Source: Legionella erythra (GTDB lineage: Bacteria > Pseudomonadota > Gammaproteobacteria > Legionellales > Legionellaceae). From it: a stretch of DNA of 64,000 nucleotides. The stretch's first letter is position 1. Every line of letters begins with the position of its first letter. The stretch lies in assembly GCF_001467615.1 (NCBI RefSeq), contig NZ_LNYA01000003.1:245539-309538 (forward strand). The letters are read 5' to 3'. The position numbers and the translations under genes are program-made. This document shows positions 1 to 9,837 of the stretch, piece after piece. The notes below the pieces were generated by a model that searched no databases, was not told the origin of the DNA, and saw nothing but the letters and a program-made list of their open reading frames with translations.

Positions 1-1
1 T

Positions 2-145
2 AATCGTCTGGTGAATAAATTAACCCATTTTCCCACTGTCGGCTTACGGCAGGCGGCATGGGATAATCGCGAAGAATTGCTGGATCTGGTGCATTATTTA
101 TTTAATCCATCCAAAGCGTTTATACCCTATGAAGAAATCTCTTGA
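2..145 (+). CDS. hemA: Glutamyl-tRNA reductase, C-terminal end (partial)
   Basis: The window opens inside a reading frame whose 47 C-terminal residues contain [15 protein letters not shown] followed by a run of acidic and leucine residues. This is the typical end of the dimerisation domain of glutamyl-tRNA reductase, the first enzyme of C5 haem synthesis. The frame overlaps the start of prfA by 17 bases. A hemA-prfA-prmC order is common in gammaproteobacteria and supports the call. The catalytic and NADPH-binding domains lie outside the window. Confidence 0.85.
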   Translation, partial: NRLVNKLTHFPTVGLRQAAWDNREELLDLVHYLFNPSKAFIPYEEIS

Positions 146-1223
146 ACTAAAACTCGAACAGATGCTGGAACGCTTTGAAGAAGTGGGCCGCCTGTTGTCC
201 GAAGCATCCGTAATTGCCGATCAAAACCAGTTTAAAAACCTTTCTAAAGAATACGCACAACTCGAACCGGTCGCCAGCTGTTATAACGACTACGTCGCCG
301 CCCGTGACAATGTTGCTTCGCTTCAGGAACTCATCGACAGCAGCGATGCCGAAATGGCCGCCATGGCTAAAGAAGAAATTGACGAAGCCGAACAGCGCGT
401 TGCACACCTGGATGAAGCCTTGCAATGGCATCTTATCCCGAAAGACCCGGACGATGAACGCAATGTTTATCTGGAAGTGCGCGCCGGAACCGGCGGCGAT
501 GAGGCCGCCATTTTCGCAGGCGATTTGTTCCGCATGTATAGCCGCTATGCTGAAACCGTGGGTTGGCAGGTTGAAGTCATCAGCGCCAGTCACGGCGAAC
601 ACGGCGGTTACAAGGAAATCATTGCCCGCATCAGCGGCAACGCGGTTTATTCCCAGTTAAAATTTGAATCCGGCGCTCATCGGGTGCAACGGGTCCCTGA
701 AACCGAATCGCAAGGCCGTGTGCATACATCGGCCTGCACGGTTGCCATCATGCCGGAGGTGGATGAAATCGATGACATTGACATTAATCCGGACGATTTG
801 CGCATTGATACCTACCGCTCATCCGGTGCAGGCGGTCAGCATGTGAACAAAACAGATTCGGCCATACGCATTACCCATATCCCAACAGGGGTGGTTGTGG
901 AATGCCAGGATGAACGCTCTCAACACAAAAACCGTTCCAAAGCCATGGCCCTGTTAAAAACGCGGCTCCTGGATGCTGAACAAAGCAAACAACGCCAGCA
1001 GCAGGCAGACACCCGTAAATCCCTGGTTGGAACAGGCGATCGTTCTGAACGCATTCGTACCTACAATTTCCCGCAGGGACGTCTGACGGATCATCGGATT
1101 AATCTGACCCTTTATCAATTAACAGACATCATCGCCGGCGATCTAACGCCGGTTATAGACGCCTTAAAGCGTGAATACCACGCTGAACTGCTCGCGGAAA
1201 TCGGACGTCATGACAGCCATTAA
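129..1223 (+). CDS. prfA: Peptide chain release factor 1
   Basis: This is the class I release factor that reads UAA and UAG and triggers peptidyl-tRNA hydrolysis on the ribosome. At 364 residues it has the usual RF1 length. The GGQ motif is at residues 235-237 within [15 protein letters not shown]. The anticodon-like PxT tripeptide is at 190-192 (PET), just before SQGRVHTS. The start overlaps the end of hemA, and the end overlaps prmC, whose product methylates the GGQ glutamine, so the pair is probably co-transcribed and translationally coupled. The PET form differs slightly from the PAT/PVT I remember in model RF1s but keeps P and T. Confidence 0.97.
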   Translation: MKKSLELKLEQMLERFEEVGRLLSEASVIADQNQFKNLSKEYAQLEPVASCYNDYVAARDNVASLQELIDSSDAEMAAMAKEEIDEAEQRVAHLDEALQWHLIPKDPDDERNVYLEVRAGTGGDEAAIFAGDLFRMYSRYAETVGWQVEVISASHGEHGGYKEIIARISGNAVYSQLKFESGAHRVQRVPETESQGRVHTSACTVAIMPEVDEIDDIDINPDDLRIDTYRSSGAGGQHVNKTDSAIRITHIPTGVVVECQDERSQHKNRSKAMALLKTRLLDAEQSKQRQQQADTRKSLVGTGDRSERIRTYNFPQGRLTDHRINLTLYQLTDIIAGDLTPVIDALKREYHAELLAEIGRHDSH

Positions 1224-2058
1224 GGAAGCCCTGGCAGAGGCCATGGCTCAACTTAAAGAGAATAATCCGGATTGCCGTATTGATGCCGAAGTGCTTTTAG
1301 CCCATGTTCTCATCCGATCCCGCAGCTTTCTGTACTCGCATCCGGAAAACGAGTTAACGCCTTTGCAATGGAGCCGATTCAAGAAACTGGTGGCGCAACG
1401 GCGACAAGGCTTTCCCATTGCCTACCTCACCGGCATCAAAGAGTTCTGGTCCTTACCCATTCGGGTGACGAAAGACACGCTTATTCCCAGGCCAGAGACC
1501 GAGTTGCTGATCGAAATCACGCTGTCACAATTGCAGGATGTACCTGACGCACGGGTTCTTGATCTCGGCACAGGCAGCGGCGCCATTGCCCTGGCGTTGG
1601 CTAAAGAAAGGCCCGCGTGGCAGATTGTTGCCAGTGATTTTAGCGAGGGTGCCCTTAAAACGGCTGTTGAGAACGCCAGCAATCTGGGTTTGACCAACAT
1701 TCAGTTTATCCATTCCGACTGGTTTACCAACATTCACCAACCCGCTTCATTCCATGCAATTGTTGCCAACCCGCCTTATATTGCCAGCACCGATCCCCAT
1801 TTAAGCGAAGGCGATGTCCGCTTTGAACCGCAAACAGCCTTAGTCAGTGGTGAAACCGGTTTGCAAGCCTTAAAGCATATTATCAGCCAGAGTCTTGCGA
1901 GGCTTTGTCCAAACGGTCTATTATTAGTTGAACACGGTTATGATCAAAAATCAGCGGTAGAGTCTATGCTTAAAGATTATGGGTATAAAGCGATACATTG
2001 TTGGCAAGACTGGCAAGGGAATGACCGTGTAAGCGGTGGAAAGCGTAATAATGGTTGA
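1210..2058 (+). CDS. prmC: Release factor glutamine N5-methyltransferase
   Basis: PrmC methylates the glutamine of the GGQ motif in RF1 and RF2 using S-adenosylmethionine. From the start at 1210 the protein has 282 residues: an N-terminal helical substrate-recognition domain, the SAM-binding loop DLGTGSG near residues 118-124, and the catalytic NPPY at 187-190. I prefer this internal ATG over the upstream one at 1171, because [11 protein letters not shown] starts where the family normally starts and gives a 14-base overlap with prfA. The gene follows prfA directly, its usual place. Confidence 0.95.
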   Translation: MTAIKEALAEAMAQLKENNPDCRIDAEVLLAHVLIRSRSFLYSHPENELTPLQWSRFKKLVAQRRQGFPIAYLTGIKEFWSLPIRVTKDTLIPRPETELLIEITLSQLQDVPDARVLDLGTGSGAIALALAKERPAWQIVASDFSEGALKTAVENASNLGLTNIQFIHSDWFTNIHQPASFHAIVANPPYIASTDPHLSEGDVRFEPQTALVSGETGLQALKHIISQSLARLCPNGLLLVEHGYDQKSAVESMLKDYGYKAIHCWQDWQGNDRVSGGKRNNG

Positions 2059-2147
2059 AGCTGCGGGCAATTTTTGATATACCTAACGCCCTTCATTCGC
2101 TTGCATGAATGAGTTAGATGACAGGATGTAGATAGTGGGAGGCAACG

Positions 2148-2624
2148 ATGCCAGCGCATAGAGTGGATACAACTAACGAGAGTAGACATAACGTGAAAAC
2201 CAACGCCGTGACGAGCATGGGTATTACACCTTATCAGGAAACTGAGGGTGAGGAATACATGAATGACAAACAAAAGGCACACATGGAGACCATATTGCTT
2301 GCCTGGCGTCAGTCGCTTATGGAAGAAGTGGATCGCACTGTAACTCACATGAAAGATGAAGCGGCTAACTTCCCTGATCCATCGGATCGTGCCACTCAGG
2401 AAGAAGAGTTTAGCGTCGAACTCCGTACCCGTGATCGCGAAAGAAAGCTGATTAAAAAAATTGAAGACGCGCTGGAGCGTTTACGCGACGATGATTTTGG
2501 CTATTGCGAAGCCTGTGGTATCGAAATTGGTCTGCGCCGCCTCGAAGCGCGCCCCACAGCGACACTTTGCATTGATTGCAAAACCCTTTCTGAAATTAAA
2601 GAGCGTCAAAACCAGGGCGGCTAA
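2148..2624 (+). CDS. dksA: RNA polymerase-binding transcription factor DksA
   Basis: DksA binds the RNA polymerase secondary channel and works with ppGpp to set stringent control. In Legionella it is tied to the replicative/transmissive switch. The 158-residue protein has the coiled-coil tip aspartates (D77 and D80 in NFPDPSDRA) and a four-cysteine zinc finger (C120, C123, C141, C144). A strong GGAGG lies just upstream of the 2148 ATG and supports this start. A well-formed hairpin follows the stop. The reading frame is close to E. coli DksA from residue 28 ([13 protein letters not shown]) onward. Confidence 0.97.
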   Translation: MPAHRVDTTNESRHNVKTNAVTSMGITPYQETEGEEYMNDKQKAHMETILLAWRQSLMEEVDRTVTHMKDEAANFPDPSDRATQEEEFSVELRTRDRERKLIKKIEDALERLRDDDFGYCEACGIEIGLRRLEARPTATLCIDCKTLSEIKERQNQGG

Positions 2625-2642
2625 TCCTGATTTTCTTTCAGA

Positions 2643-2674
2643 TTAACTCCTGTCCCAGGAGTTAAATCGCTTTT
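2643..2674 (+). terminator. Rho-independent-like terminator after dksA
   Basis: A perfect 10-base inverted repeat (TTAACTCCTG and CAGGAGTTAA) encloses a 3-base loop and is followed shortly by a T run. It lies 19 bases after the dksA stop and before the convergent waaA end. Confidence 0.75.
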
Positions 2675-2755
2675 CCAGGCTAAATTTCAGCGATTGAGAT
2701 CCCCCTCTCCCAAAAGGAGAGGACGTTTACCAACTCCCGCTGTGCTTTTAGTAGC

Positions 2756-4018
2756 TCATCGCGATGACAGGCATTCATTCACAACAGCGACATAACGCGC
2801 GACCGCCCCACGGTTAGCATTCAGCACCTCACTGGCGTTTTTGATGAGTTGCTCCCGCTCAACCGGGTTACTATGCAGTTGGACCAGGCCATCAACCAAC
2901 GCCTCAGCCTTATCAATGATTTTCACAGCCTTTGCTGCAACAAGCCCTGCCATGATCATTTTAAAATTATGGGTATGAGGTCCGCTGAATACAGGCACTT
3001 CCATGGCGATGGGTTCAAGCACATTATGACCGCCAACCGGAACAAAACTGCCGCCGACAAAGGCGTAATCGGCAATCTGATAACAGGCCAGCAATTCGCC
3101 GGTGGAATCAACCACCACCACGTCATTGTCAGGCTGAATACTATCCAAATCACTGCGCTGGCCGGTACGAAAACCCATCTGCTGCGCCAGCTGGATGACC
3201 TTTTGGAAACGTTCCGGATGGCGCGGCACCAGAATCAGGACAACTTCAGGAATAGCTTGCTGCAAACGCCTTAGCTGAGACAAAATCAATTCTTCTTCGT
3301 TTTCATGCGTGCTGGCAATGACCACGGCGGTGCGCTCGCTGCCCCATCGTGCCTGCAATTGCTGAAAGACATCGGCATTGACATTTTTTGTTTCCAAATC
3401 AAATTTGATGTTACCCAAGACGCTTACTCGCGCCGGTTCAGCGCCTAAGGCAATAAAGCGCTCGGCATCTTCCTGCCCCTGAGCATAGATGCCCTGAAAC
3501 TGGTTTAAATAGAGCTTAAAGAAAGACGCCGCTTTTTTATAGGAACGCATGGAGCGTTCTGACAAACGGGCATTGAATAAAACCAGGGGTGTACCGGCCT
3601 CTGTTGCATAATGGATCATATTGGGCCAGATTTCGGTTTCAAAGATGATGCCCATACGCGGCTTGAACGCCTTAAAAAACCGTTGCAGGGTAAAAGGCAG
3701 TTCATGAGGGACATAGCGATGCGTTACCCTGTCGCCAAACTGCCGTGCCACCCGCTCAGCCCCGGTGGGCGTCATGGTGGTGATTAACAGGCTCTTTTGT
3801 GAGCGCAGCAATTCATCAACCAGTGGGGTTGCTGCAATCACTTCACCCAGGGATACCGTATGCAGCCAGATGTCAAACGATTGCTGAGGTAGTTGATCCA
3901 GGCAGAAGCGCTCAGCTATCCGCTCGCGGTAGGCGGGCAACGTTCTGCCCTTCCACCAATACCGCAGGAGCAGAAAAGGAATTAATAAATACCAGATTGT
4001 TGAATAAATAATCCGCAT
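2756..4018 (-). CDS. waaA: 3-deoxy-D-manno-octulosonic acid (Kdo) transferase
   Basis: WaaA (KdtA) adds Kdo from CMP-Kdo to lipid IVA at the inner membrane, the first step of LPS core assembly. The 420-residue protein matches family length. It has an N-terminal membrane anchor (about residues 4-20), the HTVSLGE segment with the catalytic-type glutamate E59, and the C-terminal Rossmann half with FVGGSFVPVGGHNVLEP, typical of GT30 enzymes. The gene converges on dksA and is divergent from djlA. The start at 4018 directly precedes the membrane anchor. Confidence 0.95.
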   Translation of the reverse strand: MRIIYSTIWYLLIPFLLLRYWWKGRTLPAYRERIAERFCLDQLPQQSFDIWLHTVSLGEVIAATPLVDELLRSQKSLLITTMTPTGAERVARQFGDRVTHRYVPHELPFTLQRFFKAFKPRMGIIFETEIWPNMIHYATEAGTPLVLFNARLSERSMRSYKKAASFFKLYLNQFQGIYAQGQEDAERFIALGAEPARVSVLGNIKFDLETKNVNADVFQQLQARWGSERTAVVIASTHENEEELILSQLRRLQQAIPEVVLILVPRHPERFQKVIQLAQQMGFRTGQRSDLDSIQPDNDVVVVDSTGELLACYQIADYAFVGGSFVPVGGHNVLEPIAMEVPVFSGPHTHNFKMIMAGLVAAKAVKIIDKAEALVDGLVQLHSNPVEREQLIKNASEVLNANRGAVARYVAVVNECLSSR

Positions 4019-4227
4019 ACACTACCCTTAAAAAAAGAGCAAGTATATATTTGTTGCCGACGCAAGGATACTGCTTGCGCTAAAAGACAGCAATGAAAAT
4101 GTCCAAAAATTCCCTCCCTCGCTAAAAAACGCTAAACTAGTAGTATTGGTTGGGAATGGCAACCAGAGGCCTATTCGTCTCGCCAGCCTCTCAACCTGTT
4201 TTAACGAGATTACGGAACACTGATTTA

Positions 4228-5157
4228 ATGAATTTTCGCCAATTCTTTACCACCCACACCTGGTGGGGGAAAATACTCGGAGCCTTCTTCGGCTACCAGA
4301 TTGCGGGGCCCGTCGGAGCCTTCCTGGGTATTTTAATTGGCAACGTATTTGATCGCGGCCTCATCGAACACTTTTCCCGTCCTCACTGGCGTTACCACGA
4401 GGAAAAGCGACAGGCCGTCCAAAAGGTTTTTTTTGAAACCACCTTTTTAGTGATGGGGCACATTGCCAAATCAGACGGCCGGGTTTCTGAGCGTGAAATC
4501 GCCATGGCTCGGACGTTAATGGATGAAATGCGCTTAAGCTATGAACAGAAAACCCTGGCCAAACGCTTTTTCCGCGACGGCAAGCAGCCTTCGTTTGATT
4601 TGGGCCGTACGTTGAATATGCTGCAGCTGACGTGCCGGGACAATCCGGAATTGCTCAAACTATTCATGGACATCCAGTACCGGGCAGCCATGGCCGATGG
4701 CCTGTCACCGCCTAAAATTAAAGCACTGGATATGGTTTTTAATCGCTTAGGCTTTGCGCCTTTACACAAACAATACCGTTTTTATGAGGATTTTGGCCCT
4801 CAAGCGACCCGTTCTTATTCTTACTCCGGTGCCAATTCCGGTTCCACCCAATCGGGCGGCAGAAACAGTTATTCGTCGCAAAACCGTCAATCGTATTCCA
4901 ACCGTCACTATTCTGGCCGTCAACAAAGCAGTTATAGCCCGCAAAATAACCTGACCTTAGCTTATGCCCTGCTGGAGGTATCGCCGGAGGCAAGTAAACA
5001 GGATGTCAAACGAGCCTATCGACGCCTCATTAGCCGCAATCACCCGGATAAACTGATTGCCAAAGGCTTGCCGGAAGAAATGATAAAAATGGCCAATGAC
5101 AAAACCCAAAAAATCACCAAAGCCTATGAATTGATTTGCGAAAGCAAAGGTTGGTAG
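4228..5157 (+). CDS. djlA: DnaJ-like co-chaperone DjlA
   Basis: DjlA is a membrane-anchored J-protein that stimulates DnaK. From ATG 4228 the 309-residue protein has an N-terminal glycine-rich membrane segment (GAFFGYQIAGPVGAFLGIL), a TerB-like helical domain, a Ser/Gln/Tyr-rich linker, and a C-terminal J domain with the HPD tripeptide in SRNHPDK. The frame is open from 4150, but the membrane segment sits correctly only if translation begins at 4228. In Legionella, DjlA has been linked to intracellular growth (family knowledge). The next gene, on the other strand, ends 2 bases away. Confidence 0.92.
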   Translation: MNFRQFFTTHTWWGKILGAFFGYQIAGPVGAFLGILIGNVFDRGLIEHFSRPHWRYHEEKRQAVQKVFFETTFLVMGHIAKSDGRVSEREIAMARTLMDEMRLSYEQKTLAKRFFRDGKQPSFDLGRTLNMLQLTCRDNPELLKLFMDIQYRAAMADGLSPPKIKALDMVFNRLGFAPLHKQYRFYEDFGPQATRSYSYSGANSGSTQSGGRNSYSSQNRQSYSNRHYSGRQQSSYSPQNNLTLAYALLEVSPEASKQDVKRAYRRLISRNHPDKLIAKGLPEEMIKMANDKTQKITKAYELICESKGW

Positions 5158-5158
5158 G

Positions 5159-5860
5159 CTATCGCAACTTGATCGGCGGCTTCACCGGCTCTTCTGCTTC
5201 CTGTTTCAGCATCCAGCCATTGAGGTAAGCAACGACCATCGGTATGGCATACCAGTATTGATGACGCGCCCCCGGCATCTTGATATGGTGATAATTTTTT
5301 TCCTCACCCACCTGGTTGCGCCGCTCTTTTGCCTGCTTTAAGACAAAGGCATAATCAAATTGCCCGACAATATCGATCATGGGAAAACTGACTTTCTTCA
5401 GCAACTCAAGGCTATCCTTTTGTTCCGGTTTATCATAAGCCGAAATGAGGATTAAGCCATTAACCTTTTTTGACTGCGGTTTGGAAAAATAATCCAGCGT
5501 CACGCGCAGTTGGTCACCGTAATGCACAACCATCATGCGGTTATTGTTTTTCTGGCGTAAAGCGGCCAAGGCTTCAGGCAGCTGCTCCATCCAGGAACCC
5601 TTCTCCTTCCCGGTATCTGCCGTAACCACAACAACCGACCATCCCCGTTTCGCCAATTCTTCTCCTAAGGATTTAGCAAACTGAATACCATACACGGGCG
5701 GATCGCCAAAGAGAATCACCACGCCACCCTTGGATTTCATATCAGGAGCCCAATAAGGTAAGTTGACCTTTTTCTGGTTGACACTGATTTCCAGAGTCGA
5801 TACCTCCGCCCTGGCCATCAGTAAAAGCCCCAATAAGAGACATCCCACAAGAACACGCAT
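5159..5860 (-). CDS. DUF3530 family exported alpha/beta-hydrolase-like protein
   Basis: The 233-residue protein begins with a signal peptide (MRVLVGCLLLGLLLMARA, cleavage near residue 18). The rest looks like an alpha/beta-hydrolase fold: a GGVVILFGDPP strand-loop, a region where a nucleophile elbow would be expected, and a terminal histidine in KMPGARHQYWYA. This matches my memory of DUF3530, periplasmic proteins of unknown substrate. I see no clear GxSxG, so catalysis is uncertain. It is convergent with djlA and upstream of the PlaA-like gene on the same strand. Confidence 0.6.
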   Translation of the reverse strand: MRVLVGCLLLGLLLMARAEVSTLEISVNQKKVNLPYWAPDMKSKGGVVILFGDPPVYGIQFAKSLGEELAKRGWSVVVVTADTGKEKGSWMEQLPEALAALRQKNNNRMMVVHYGDQLRVTLDYFSKPQSKKVNGLILISAYDKPEQKDSLELLKKVSFPMIDIVGQFDYAFVLKQAKERRNQVGEEKNYHHIKMPGARHQYWYAIPMVVAYLNGWMLKQEAEEPVKPPIKLR

Positions 5861-5953
5861 AGGCGCTGCATAACAGGAGTTGTGCTGTGATTAAGCAAAA
5901 TTCCTGCCGGGATTTTAGGCAGGTTAAAGCAGGGCAAGCCGGAGTAATGGGTG

Positions 5954-5973
5954 CCGCGGCTAACAGGCCGCGG
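5954..5973. terminator. GC-rich hairpin after the PlaA-like gene
   Basis: CCGCGGC and GCCGCGG form a perfect 7-base stem around a 6-base loop, 12 bases beyond the stop of the minus-strand GDSL gene. No T tract follows, so it may be a weak or Rho-assisted terminator. Confidence 0.45.
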
Positions 5974-5984
5974 ACTGGGAGAGA

Positions 5985-6908
5985 TTAATCCACAAACTGA
6001 ATATCAGCAGCATTCAGCAAGTCACGGACTCGCAAAGCCATCATATCATGCGCCGGTGCGGAGGGGTGCACGGGGTCAAAAAACAGGTAGCTTGAGCAAT
6101 CGACCTGGCCCTGAAACTTAAGGCGCTGCGCGATTTTAAGCATGGACTGCTGTGAAGGCTTGTCCACTATCACGTCATAACAGGTTTCGAGGGTATTGCT
6201 GAAGCCGTATTTGCCCGGATCAGCCAACACATCGCCCATCATCTGATACACATCGTATTGCAACCACTGAACATCTTTATAATTCTCTTTCAGCTCGTCT
6301 AAGGTTTGCATCAGGCGAGTATTATGATCAATGGAAATGGCTGATAAAGCATCGGTCGCATCAAACAAACGGGCAACCGGAATTTTACCCAAATCCGGCA
6401 GATTCAACACGAGAACATGTTTGGCGCCGGCTTTGGCCAGGCGTTCCAAACCGTGCTTGATGCCGGCATTAACCTCTGTCACGGTTTTATCGGCGTCTTC
6501 CGGGATACCGAGGTAATTATTGGCGCCAATCCAAACGATGAACAGGCTGTTCTCATCTGCTTTATCCTGGTGCGCCAGCAAATAACTGTCTATTTCCCGT
6601 TTCAGGGTAAACAAAATGCCATCGTCTTCACTGTCATTGGAAATCCCGGCCCCACCAAAAGCATAATCCAGTAAACGGCCTTTCCCATCTTTTGGAAAAT
6701 AAAGCTCAGCCAATTTTTCTACCCATACCGGTCCATTGGTAAAACGTCCTTCATAATAAGGTGGCGATTCCGGCAATTTACGCTCCATGTATTCATAAAG
6801 ATTGCCGTTATCTGACAAACTGTCGCCAAAGACCACAATATTTTTTAAGGGTGCGGCAGACACAAATCCTGAAAAAAGCAGGGCAAGCAAAGTGATTAAC
6901 ACATTCAT
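5985..6908 (-). CDS. plaA: GDSL-family lysophospholipase A, PlaA-like
   Basis: The 307-residue protein has a signal peptide ending near residue 19 (SGFVSAAP), so it is exported, probably by Sec and then the type II system as for Legionella PlaA (family knowledge). GDSL block I, GDSLSDNGN, carries the nucleophile S30. The oxyanion-type block is GANNYLG (129-134), and the Asp/His pair is D278 and H281 in DPVHPSAPAH. The length is close to L. pneumophila PlaA (about 309 residues). PlaA, PlaC and PlaD are paralogues; size and proximity to sodC and ahpCD favour PlaA, but the exact paralogue is inferred. Confidence 0.75.
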   Translation of the reverse strand: MNVLITLLALLFSGFVSAAPLKNIVVFGDSLSDNGNLYEYMERKLPESPPYYEGRFTNGPVWVEKLAELYFPKDGKGRLLDYAFGGAGISNDSEDDGILFTLKREIDSYLLAHQDKADENSLFIVWIGANNYLGIPEDADKTVTEVNAGIKHGLERLAKAGAKHVLVLNLPDLGKIPVARLFDATDALSAISIDHNTRLMQTLDELKENYKDVQWLQYDVYQMMGDVLADPGKYGFSNTLETCYDVIVDKPSQQSMLKIAQRLKFQGQVDCSSYLFFDPVHPSAPAHDMMALRVRDLLNAADIQFVD

Positions 6909-6962
6909 TTAAGGCCTTATTTTTTATAAAAAAGCGTGGCCATTATAGTATAGGGCCGTCAA

Positions 6963-8234
6963 ATGGATCAATTTAATTTACATTCAGCCCCAATAATTGC
7001 CACTTTCACCGCAAATCACGCCATAAGTCAACTATCACTTGCAATTTATACCCTCTATCCACATTATATGGATTTAATCGCCACCTATCACACCATGCAC
7101 ACTGAGGCTTATCAAACAAAGCTCCGGCGTTTCAGCGGGAAAATTGAGCGTTTGCCCAATCATGAAATTAAATATTTCCTGCTGCTTTTGCTAACCACAC
7201 TCAAGCAGCAGCCCAAACCTTACTTCCATGCAGTGCTTGAGGCTGCCATTGAGCTGACTGACCAGTGTCATGCGTTTCTTAGTCTCCATGACACCGCGTC
7301 TCTGGATAGCGCCCTGCAGAAATTACAGAAAAGCTATCATGCCCTCGTTAAAATTGCCGGTACCAACAGCATCCAAACCCAACTTGTTCAGGGTATTTTA
7401 AATATTGGCGGCGCCTTAGCCGCGCTGGTACTCGGCATCCTGGGCGGGTTGATAGGCGGGTTTTCAGGCCTGATTCGCGCCGGAGCACGGCTTGAAAACC
7501 CGTTCAAACACGCCCTCATCGGTTTCATTACCGGATTTTTTGTCGGCGCCATGATTGGTTTTCGCGCCCCTAAAAAATGGTTTAAAGAAGAAACATTCCG
7601 CCAGATTAAATACACCCTGGATGGCCTTTGGCGTTCGCTGAATCACTTGGCCAGCAGCCAATACCAACCCCTTAACCGCCACATTGATGAATTGAAAAAG
7701 CGTTTACTGAGTGAGTATTTCAATAATAACCAGGATGCTCTGGATCAGTTTCTGGACAGTCCGCAGACTTACCAAATCCTGACCTTTAATGCCCGCTTCA
7801 TCAGCGATGCCTTAAGGGGGTATGTCGGCCATCATGCCTTAATCAAACTGACAATTGGCGATAAAGACTTAGCCCTTGAGTTTTCGCTTGGCGGTTCTAA
7901 CCTCAAACAATCAGCAGCGCAATGCGAAAATCGGCAGGTCGATGGCCGGCAATTACTGAGTATGATGGCACTGCATGAGCACCTTCAGGCTACTCATGCC
8001 TGCACCAAGCAGTTTATCGCCACCCGCATGAAACCGGGCGAAACCGACTGTTTAAGTTATGTTAATCTGATTTTAACCGGCACTAATCAAGCCCCTACCC
8101 GCCTCAAACGCCTGACTGATCAGGACTCGCTGGCTGGAAAGATGGTAGGCTTTTTCGCCACCTGTTTTAGCCCCTTCCCCCAAACGGCATTGCATCCGCA
8201 AAATACGTCTTTAGAGAATTGGGCGCCGGATTGA
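6963..8234 (+). CDS. Unrecognised 423-residue protein with a glycine-rich membrane hairpin
   Basis: I do not recognise this protein. It has a helical N-terminal half (about 1-140), two closely spaced hydrophobic glycine-rich segments (about 142-168 and 183-202, with GGLIGGFSG and GFITGFFVGAMIGF), then a soluble region of about 220 residues. That region includes an ETDCLSYVN stretch whose Cys could be functional. There is no signal peptide. A TATAGT -10-like box lies at 6944-6949, very close to the start. A hydrophobic hairpin inside an otherwise soluble protein is common among Dot/Icm effectors that insert in host membranes, but that role is only a guess here. It is convergent with the next gene. 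Confidence 0.6.
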   Translation: MDQFNLHSAPIIATFTANHAISQLSLAIYTLYPHYMDLIATYHTMHTEAYQTKLRRFSGKIERLPNHEIKYFLLLLLTTLKQQPKPYFHAVLEAAIELTDQCHAFLSLHDTASLDSALQKLQKSYHALVKIAGTNSIQTQLVQGILNIGGALAALVLGILGGLIGGFSGLIRAGARLENPFKHALIGFITGFFVGAMIGFRAPKKWFKEETFRQIKYTLDGLWRSLNHLASSQYQPLNRHIDELKKRLLSEYFNNNQDALDQFLDSPQTYQILTFNARFISDALRGYVGHHALIKLTIGDKDLALEFSLGGSNLKQSAAQCENRQVDGRQLLSMMALHEHLQATHACTKQFIATRMKPGETDCLSYVNLILTGTNQAPTRLKRLTDQDSLAGKMVGFFATCFSPFPQTALHPQNTSLENWAPD

Positions 8235-8246
8235 CGCCGGCTAAGC

Positions 8247-9674
8247 TTACTTAATGTGATTGCCCGTGGGCTTTGCAATGATTTTTGCAGGAATAAGATT
8301 GTTGGTGAGGCGTGACACGATGCTGTCGACCCGGCGTTGAAGCCTGATTTCAACCATGACTGTTTCGTTGGGGTGCAGGATTTTGTTAATGTCTGCGAGT
8401 GAGGAATGAAAATCAAGTAATTTGTAGTACGCAAGGGCCCGATCACTGGCCTCAGGGTATGCCTTAATCCGAAACCCCAGATTACCCTGCATTTTTGGGG
8501 TATTAATCCCGGCTTCCATCACATCGTAATCAAGAAAATAAGTGAGTTTACCCGGATTACGAAGGTTGCGCTGGCGATCAACGAAGAAGCCTTTGGGCAA
8601 CGCGCCTTCGCTGTATTGGGGGCCGGCTGTCAAGTAAAGATCATAATCGTCAAGCGGGTTGCCGCGGTCATCCATCAACTTAAATAAAATCATGGCATAG
8701 CGATTGGTAATGTACTCGCGCTTATGAATCAGTGTCTTAACCTGCTCGATATGTTCATTCCTCTGAGTTTCTTCGGTGAGCTTGTCGAGTGATTTAGCCA
8801 GAGCAGTATAGGCGTCCCGGCTTTTGACCTTCAGGCAGCGCAACACCCACATGGCCGTCGGGTGGGCGGCCGCATTGGCCATGGTCACGCTGCGGATGAT
8901 TCCCATTTTTTTGCCGGAATGAGCACACCCCGGCAGAACGCCAAAAGCCATGGATTGCGTACGTGTCAGCTTGGTTACCACCAGGTTTTCACCGTTACTC
9001 CCCTCCTGATGCAACTGCAAACGACTGTAGTTCATGTTGGCTGCCGCGACCCGAACCACCCCATCCGATCCGGCTTCGCCCGTGTAGGAATTGAGCGCAT
9101 CATACAACTGGCGATCAATGGTTTGACCGGTAAGAACAAAGCAGTATATGCCATGCACTGTGCAATCGTAATGCAGCCAGCTTTCATTCAGCTGCCAGCT
9201 CCGCTCACTTCCAAGCTCAAGCCAATCAAGAATGTGTTGCCCCGGTTCAATGCCTTCAAAAAAACATTTTATTCGCGCTAACCGCGACTTGCCTAATTGC
9301 GCAAGCGCTGAGCCATGGTTAGCGGGAGCAAGCATAATCAAATGGCTTAAGGGGCATTTGGCAAGGTTGTTTTTATAGTATAAATCCATCCATTGACGAA
9401 CCACAGGGCCGCCGGTTGAATGGGTAATACAGGCAAAACGCTCCCCATGACGCAGCTTGTCGGCTATTTCCTCGCGCACGGCATGCTCAAAAGCACGGGC
9501 AATATCATCGAGCGTGACGGTATCGTTAAAGCTGATGTAGTGGCCAAGATAGATATTACCGACCTGAATATCCAAGGCGCCTTCCCTGCATTGGCTTTCA
9601 AGCCATTGCGGCAGTTCGCCATAGGTGTTGGTATGGGTCACACTCCAGCCATGGACAAAGATAACAATCATCAT
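8247..9674 (-). CDS. Alpha/beta hydrolase, lipase-like
   Basis: The 475-residue protein starts with an alpha/beta-hydrolase first strand and oxyanion loop (IVIFVHGW, residues 3-10). The nucleophile elbow is THSTGGP, with probable catalytic S86. Downstream, DGVVRVAAANMNY resembles the acid-loop region of lipases such as PGAP1/LipA-type enzymes. The C-terminal 200 residues have no obvious homologue in my memory and may be a substrate or membrane domain. No signal peptide is visible, so it is cytosolic or a possible secreted substrate. It sits near the PlaA-like gene, but with opposite-strand genes between there is no operon. Confidence 0.65.
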   Translation of the reverse strand: MMIVIFVHGWSVTHTNTYGELPQWLESQCREGALDIQVGNIYLGHYISFNDTVTLDDIARAFEHAVREEIADKLRHGERFACITHSTGGPVVRQWMDLYYKNNLAKCPLSHLIMLAPANHGSALAQLGKSRLARIKCFFEGIEPGQHILDWLELGSERSWQLNESWLHYDCTVHGIYCFVLTGQTIDRQLYDALNSYTGEAGSDGVVRVAAANMNYSRLQLHQEGSNGENLVVTKLTRTQSMAFGVLPGCAHSGKKMGIIRSVTMANAAAHPTAMWVLRCLKVKSRDAYTALAKSLDKLTEETQRNEHIEQVKTLIHKREYITNRYAMILFKLMDDRGNPLDDYDLYLTAGPQYSEGALPKGFFVDRQRNLRNPGKLTYFLDYDVMEAGINTPKMQGNLGFRIKAYPEASDRALAYYKLLDFHSSLADINKILHPNETVMVEIRLQRRVDSIVSRLTNNLIPAKIIAKPTGNHIK

Positions 9675-9837
9675 TTTCCTTAACGTGTTGATATGAAAAG
9701 TAGAGAAAATAAATCGGGATGATAGGGGATTATTTGCCTGTAGAAAACTCCCGAAGCGGCATTCAGCTTCTTTTATTACTAGCCCTCCTCACCAATCCCT
9801 GTTTAAAATAGGCTTCCTTCATTTTCGGGAATCGGTT

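Noticed and set aside
147-602. Long minus-strand frame opposite prfA
   Set aside because: It is fully antisense to a conserved gene and its translation resembles no protein; it is a shadow of prfA codon usage.
8120-8446. Minus-strand frame across the ends of two convergent genes
   Set aside because: It overlaps real coding sequence in both directions and has no start signal.
9753-9774. GAAGC/GCTTC hairpin followed by TTTT, terminator-like
   Set aside because: There is no plus-strand gene upstream that it could terminate, and a 5-base stem is common by chance.
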